Below, in pieces: positions 61,568 to 64,000 of a stretch of DNA of 64,000 bases. Both the position numbers and the translations under genes were made by a program. Under the pieces are notes generated by a model. The model did no database searches and was not told where the DNA came from. It saw nothing but the letters and a program-made list of their open reading frames with translations. The DNA is from Marinomonas arctica. Its GTDB lineage: Bacteria > Pseudomonadota > Gammaproteobacteria > Pseudomonadales > Marinomonadaceae. The DNA is taken from assembly GCF_003259225.1 (NCBI RefSeq), contig NZ_QHJF01000013.1, positions 1 through 64,000 of the forward strand. The letters are read 5' to 3'. Position 1 is the first letter of the stretch. The number at the start of each line of letters is the position of its first letter.

Positions 61568-62854
61568 TTATTTAATCGCTCTACGCAAAATGCGATTTCC
61601 CTGAGACATGAATTCCTTTGCCGCTTGTTCGACCGTCATCGATCCTTGGTCCATCTTTTCGATCATCTCTTCAAATAACCCCAGTAATTTCGGATTCTCA
61701 AAATGCGGTGAGGTGATCAGTTTTTTTGGCAAATCGTCGATTTGAGCCAAACCAGCGACCGATAAATCATCGTCTTTGATGGTACCATCCAGTGATAAGG
61801 CACGACGGGCAGCCAGACTCAATGGCACACCACGAGCCAAGCCCATTGCGTTGTAGCCTTCTGGCTCGTTTAATAGGAAGTTAATCAACTTCGCAGCATC
61901 TTCCGGGTTTTGGCTGTTTTTGCCGATAGAGAGCATCAGTGCAGGTTTGTAGAACAGACCTGCGTCATCGGCGCCTTTTTGCATTAGGTAAAAGCCCAAT
62001 TCCATTGACTGTGGTGGTCTTAAATTGTCGTTGTATTTGTTGATGGCAGAGTTCCACATATACACACCTGCCCATTCCCCATTAATCCAAGGTTTATGCT
62101 CGTACAGGTTGGCTTTACCGAAACTCGCCACGTATTTACTGCTGGGGGTAACATGGTTGTTGACCATGTCTTCGTACATTTTGAAAAATTCGAGCATTTG
62201 TTCATCGCTGTAAGCGAACTTTTTCTTCGCTTCATCGATCATCGGGATGCCGTATTTTTGCACCATAAAAGAACGGTTCATGGCAATAATGTCACGGCCT
62301 TCTAACATGAGAGGAAAGTATTCATCTCCCAATTTTTCTTTAAAAACAGGTCCCGCTTTCATCAAATCATCCCAAGTAACGGGATAAGGCAATCCGGCTT
62401 TTGCCCAAGTGTCTTTGTTGTAATAAAAGACTCGTGCAGTCATGGAAACAGGAATACCGTTTAACTTGCCATTATTAGTGCCTGCCTCAAGGGCCGACTG
62501 ATCAAACTGAGATAGGTCCAGCACATTACTGTATTCACGCAAGTCTTTAAAACCATCCCCTCGCGCGGAGAAAATTGGCATCCAATTCCAGTTGGTTTGC
62601 ATCACATCTGGCTCGGTATTACCCGCTATCTGGGTGGTTAATCGTTCTAAATGACCACCCCAGCCGGTGTATTCTGTTTTAACAGAAATCTCTGGATGCA
62701 CTTTTTCGAACTCTTTAACAGCCTCGTTGGTTGCTGTGTGTCGGGAGTTCCCTCCCCACCATGACATGCGCAGTTCTTCTGCGCTGGCATTGATGCTCAT
62801 CATGGAACCTGCGGACGCTAATCCGACGAACAGAGCGATTGTTCTTATTTTCAT
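61568..62854 (-). CDS. togB: ABC transporter substrate-binding protein TogB for oligogalacturonides
   Basis: The 428-residue binding protein has a signal peptide (ends SINASA) and the TogB-type run EELRMSWWGGNSRHTAT, KTEYTGWGGHLERLTTQIAG, EPDVMQTNWNWMPIFS, INGEWAGVYMWNS and GLARGVPLSLAA, matching Dickeya TogB throughout. It binds oligogalacturonides in the periplasm. GAGGAAA precedes the ATG. The membrane genes togM and togN are presumably beyond the window end. Confidence 0.93.
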   Translation of the reverse strand: MKIRTIALFVGLASAGSMMSINASAEELRMSWWGGNSRHTATNEAVKEFEKVHPEISVKTEYTGWGGHLERLTTQIAGNTEPDVMQTNWNWMPIFSARGDGFKDLREYSNVLDLSQFDQSALEAGTNNGKLNGIPVSMTARVFYYNKDTWAKAGLPYPVTWDDLMKAGPVFKEKLGDEYFPLMLEGRDIIAMNRSFMVQKYGIPMIDEAKKKFAYSDEQMLEFFKMYEDMVNNHVTPSSKYVASFGKANLYEHKPWINGEWAGVYMWNSAINKYNDNLRPPQSMELGFYLMQKGADDAGLFYKPALMLSIGKNSQNPEDAAKLINFLLNEPEGYNAMGLARGVPLSLAARRALSLDGTIKDDDLSVAGLAQIDDLPKKLITSPHFENPKLLGLFEEMIEKMDQGSMTVEQAAKEFMSQGNRILRRAIK

Positions 62855-62914
62855 GCTGCTTTTCCTCGTTGGCTTTTTTATTTGCGATACAATTTTTTCG
62901 TGTGTGGCTGTCTT

Positions 62915-64000
62915 TTACAGCGAGATGTTTATCTCGGTTGCTTTGCTAAAAATATGACCGTTGTTCATTTCAAAATGGAAAAGGTGTTCTTTGCCAATGG
63001 CGTCTAATAATTTGGCTTCGACCACATCCGCAGGTATCCGTGTACAAAGTTCTCTGTCTTCTACGGTAAAGTGGACATAAAACTCTGCGCCCATGTTTTC
63101 CATACGCACAATCGTGCCTTTGATAAGTTCATCCCGTGGTGAATTGTCATCGGCTAATTTGATGAATTCAGGGCGAATGCCAAACACCACGTCTTCGGTG
63201 AAGTTGGTTAAGACTTTCTGCAGTTTTTCATCTGGCAAACCCAACATCTGAGACGACAAGGCTAAGTGGCACTTACCCTCACCCGTACGATCTAAACGGG
63301 TCTCAACCATGTTCATTTCTGGCGCGCCAATGAATCCGGCAACGAACAAGTTTTTTGGGTACTTATAAAGGTTGGCTGGCGTATCTACTTGCATGATGTG
63401 TCCGTCTTTCATCACGCAAATACGGTCGCCCATGGTCATGGCTTCGGTCTGATCGTGGGTGACATAGACACTGGTGGCCGAGCGGTTGGTTTTTTTCAGG
63501 GTTTTATGCAGATCTGAGATACGCACCCGCATAGATGCGCGTAACTTGGCATCCAGATTAGATAAAGGCTCATCGAACAAGAAGACTTGAGGGCGTTTGA
63601 CAATGGCACGACCGACCGCAACGCGCTGCGCTTGGCCGCCAGAAAGCTGACGCGGCAAGCGATCTAGCAAAGGCGTAAGCTCAAGCAGCTCAGCAGCTTC
63701 ATTCACTTGTTTCTCAATATCCGCCTTACTGACTTTTGCTAATTTCAAACCAAAGCCGAGGTTTTCCCGCACACTCATATGGGGATACAGAGCGTAGTTT
63801 TGAAATACCATGGCAATACCGCGATCTTTGGGTGGCAAACCATTTACGACTTTTCCGCCAATGCTGATCGAGCCGCCAGTAATGGACTCCAATCCCGCCA
63901 ACATACGTAAGGTCGTTGATTTCGCACAACCAGAAGGCCCGATGACAACGAGAAATTCACCATCTTCAATTTCTAGGTTAATCCCATGAACGGCTTTAAA
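62915..64000 (-). CDS. togA: ABC transporter ATP-binding protein, TogA-type (5' end beyond the window)
   Basis: The frame is open from the right edge, so the start is outside. Walker A reads GPSGCAKST rather than the usual GPSGCGKST. The signature LSGGQ is in QLSGGQAQRVAVGRAI, Walker B in VFLFDEPLSNLDA and the H-loop in VYVTHDQTEAM. A C-terminal regulatory domain follows, with FGIRPEFIKL typical of MalK/UgpC proteins. It probably energises TogMN with TogB, 60 bases downstream. The identity as TogA rests mainly on the neighbour togB. Confidence 0.88.
   Translation of the reverse strand, partial: FKAVHGINLEIEDGEFLVVIGPSGCAKSTTLRMLAGLESITGGSISIGGKVVNGLPPKDRGIAMVFQNYALYPHMSVRENLGFGLKLAKVSKADIEKQVNEAAELLELTPLLDRLPRQLSGGQAQRVAVGRAIVKRPQVFLFDEPLSNLDAKLRASMRVRISDLHKTLKKTNRSATSVYVTHDQTEAMTMGDRICVMKDGHIMQVDTPANLYKYPKNLFVAGFIGAPEMNMVETRLDRTGEGKCHLALSSQMLGLPDEKLQKVLTNFTEDVVFGIRPEFIKLADDNSPRDELIKGTIVRMENMGAEFYVHFTVEDRELCTRIPADVVEAKLLDAIGKEHLFHFEMNNGHIFSKATEINISL

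Overview
The window looks like a chromosomal segment of a marine gammaproteobacterium of the Oceanospirillales, most like Marinomonas. This is inferred from gene content (TRAP transporters, a GntR-type prp operon, tmcA, epmA, DUF5062, class B AphA) and moderately AT-rich sequence; it was not tested by any search. No rRNA, tRNA, CRISPR array, prophage or intact insertion sequence is visible.

Layout. Bases 1-4570 are accessory in character: the end of a KAP-type NTPase gene broken by a frameshift, a RelE-type toxin-antitoxin pair, a class B acid phosphatase, a lone Stealth-family protein and a small uncertain ORF. Bases 4580-20170 hold many short detoxification and redox units, often with a divergent LysR gene: dkgB-MFS/LysR, a SHOCT protein, a YghU-type GST, fpr, exported msrA, an outer-membrane barrel, nfsA, a DadA-like oxidase, LysR/nfsB, a decayed MBL gene, two overlapping GNATs and an anchored MBL hydrolase. 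Bases 20340-27060 carry a Fur-box TonB receptor, a single-chain glycyl-tRNA synthetase (unusual in this class), small membrane and thiol genes, and a DUF1826 gene behind a Zur-like palindrome.

Bases 27060-31630 are the propionate (2-methylcitrate) operon, gntR-prpBCD, with three TTGTCGACAA-type palindromes before the regulator; tmcA follows. Bases 33800-49130 are transport and signalling. dctPQM is a C4-dicarboxylate TRAP system whose two-component regulators dctB-dctD lie about 8 kb downstream. Between them is a second TRAP operon ending in uronate dehydrogenase (udh) with a divergent GntR gene, then ggt and a diguanylate cyclase.

Bases 49170-58400 hold epmA, a Fic protein, LysR/LysE/EamA/MocR genes, and two adjacent hairpins with different perfectly paired stems but an identical 20-nt loop. 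The last 5.5 kb is a pectin/oligogalacturonide locus: dhuI (RpiB-like isomerase), kdgF, kdgR, kduD, togB and togA, with togA running off the window. A KdgR-type box lies before kdgF, and a very similar sequence lies before the udh-TRAP operon 18 kb away. I infer that free uronate uptake and unsaturated oligogalacturonide breakdown share one repressor.
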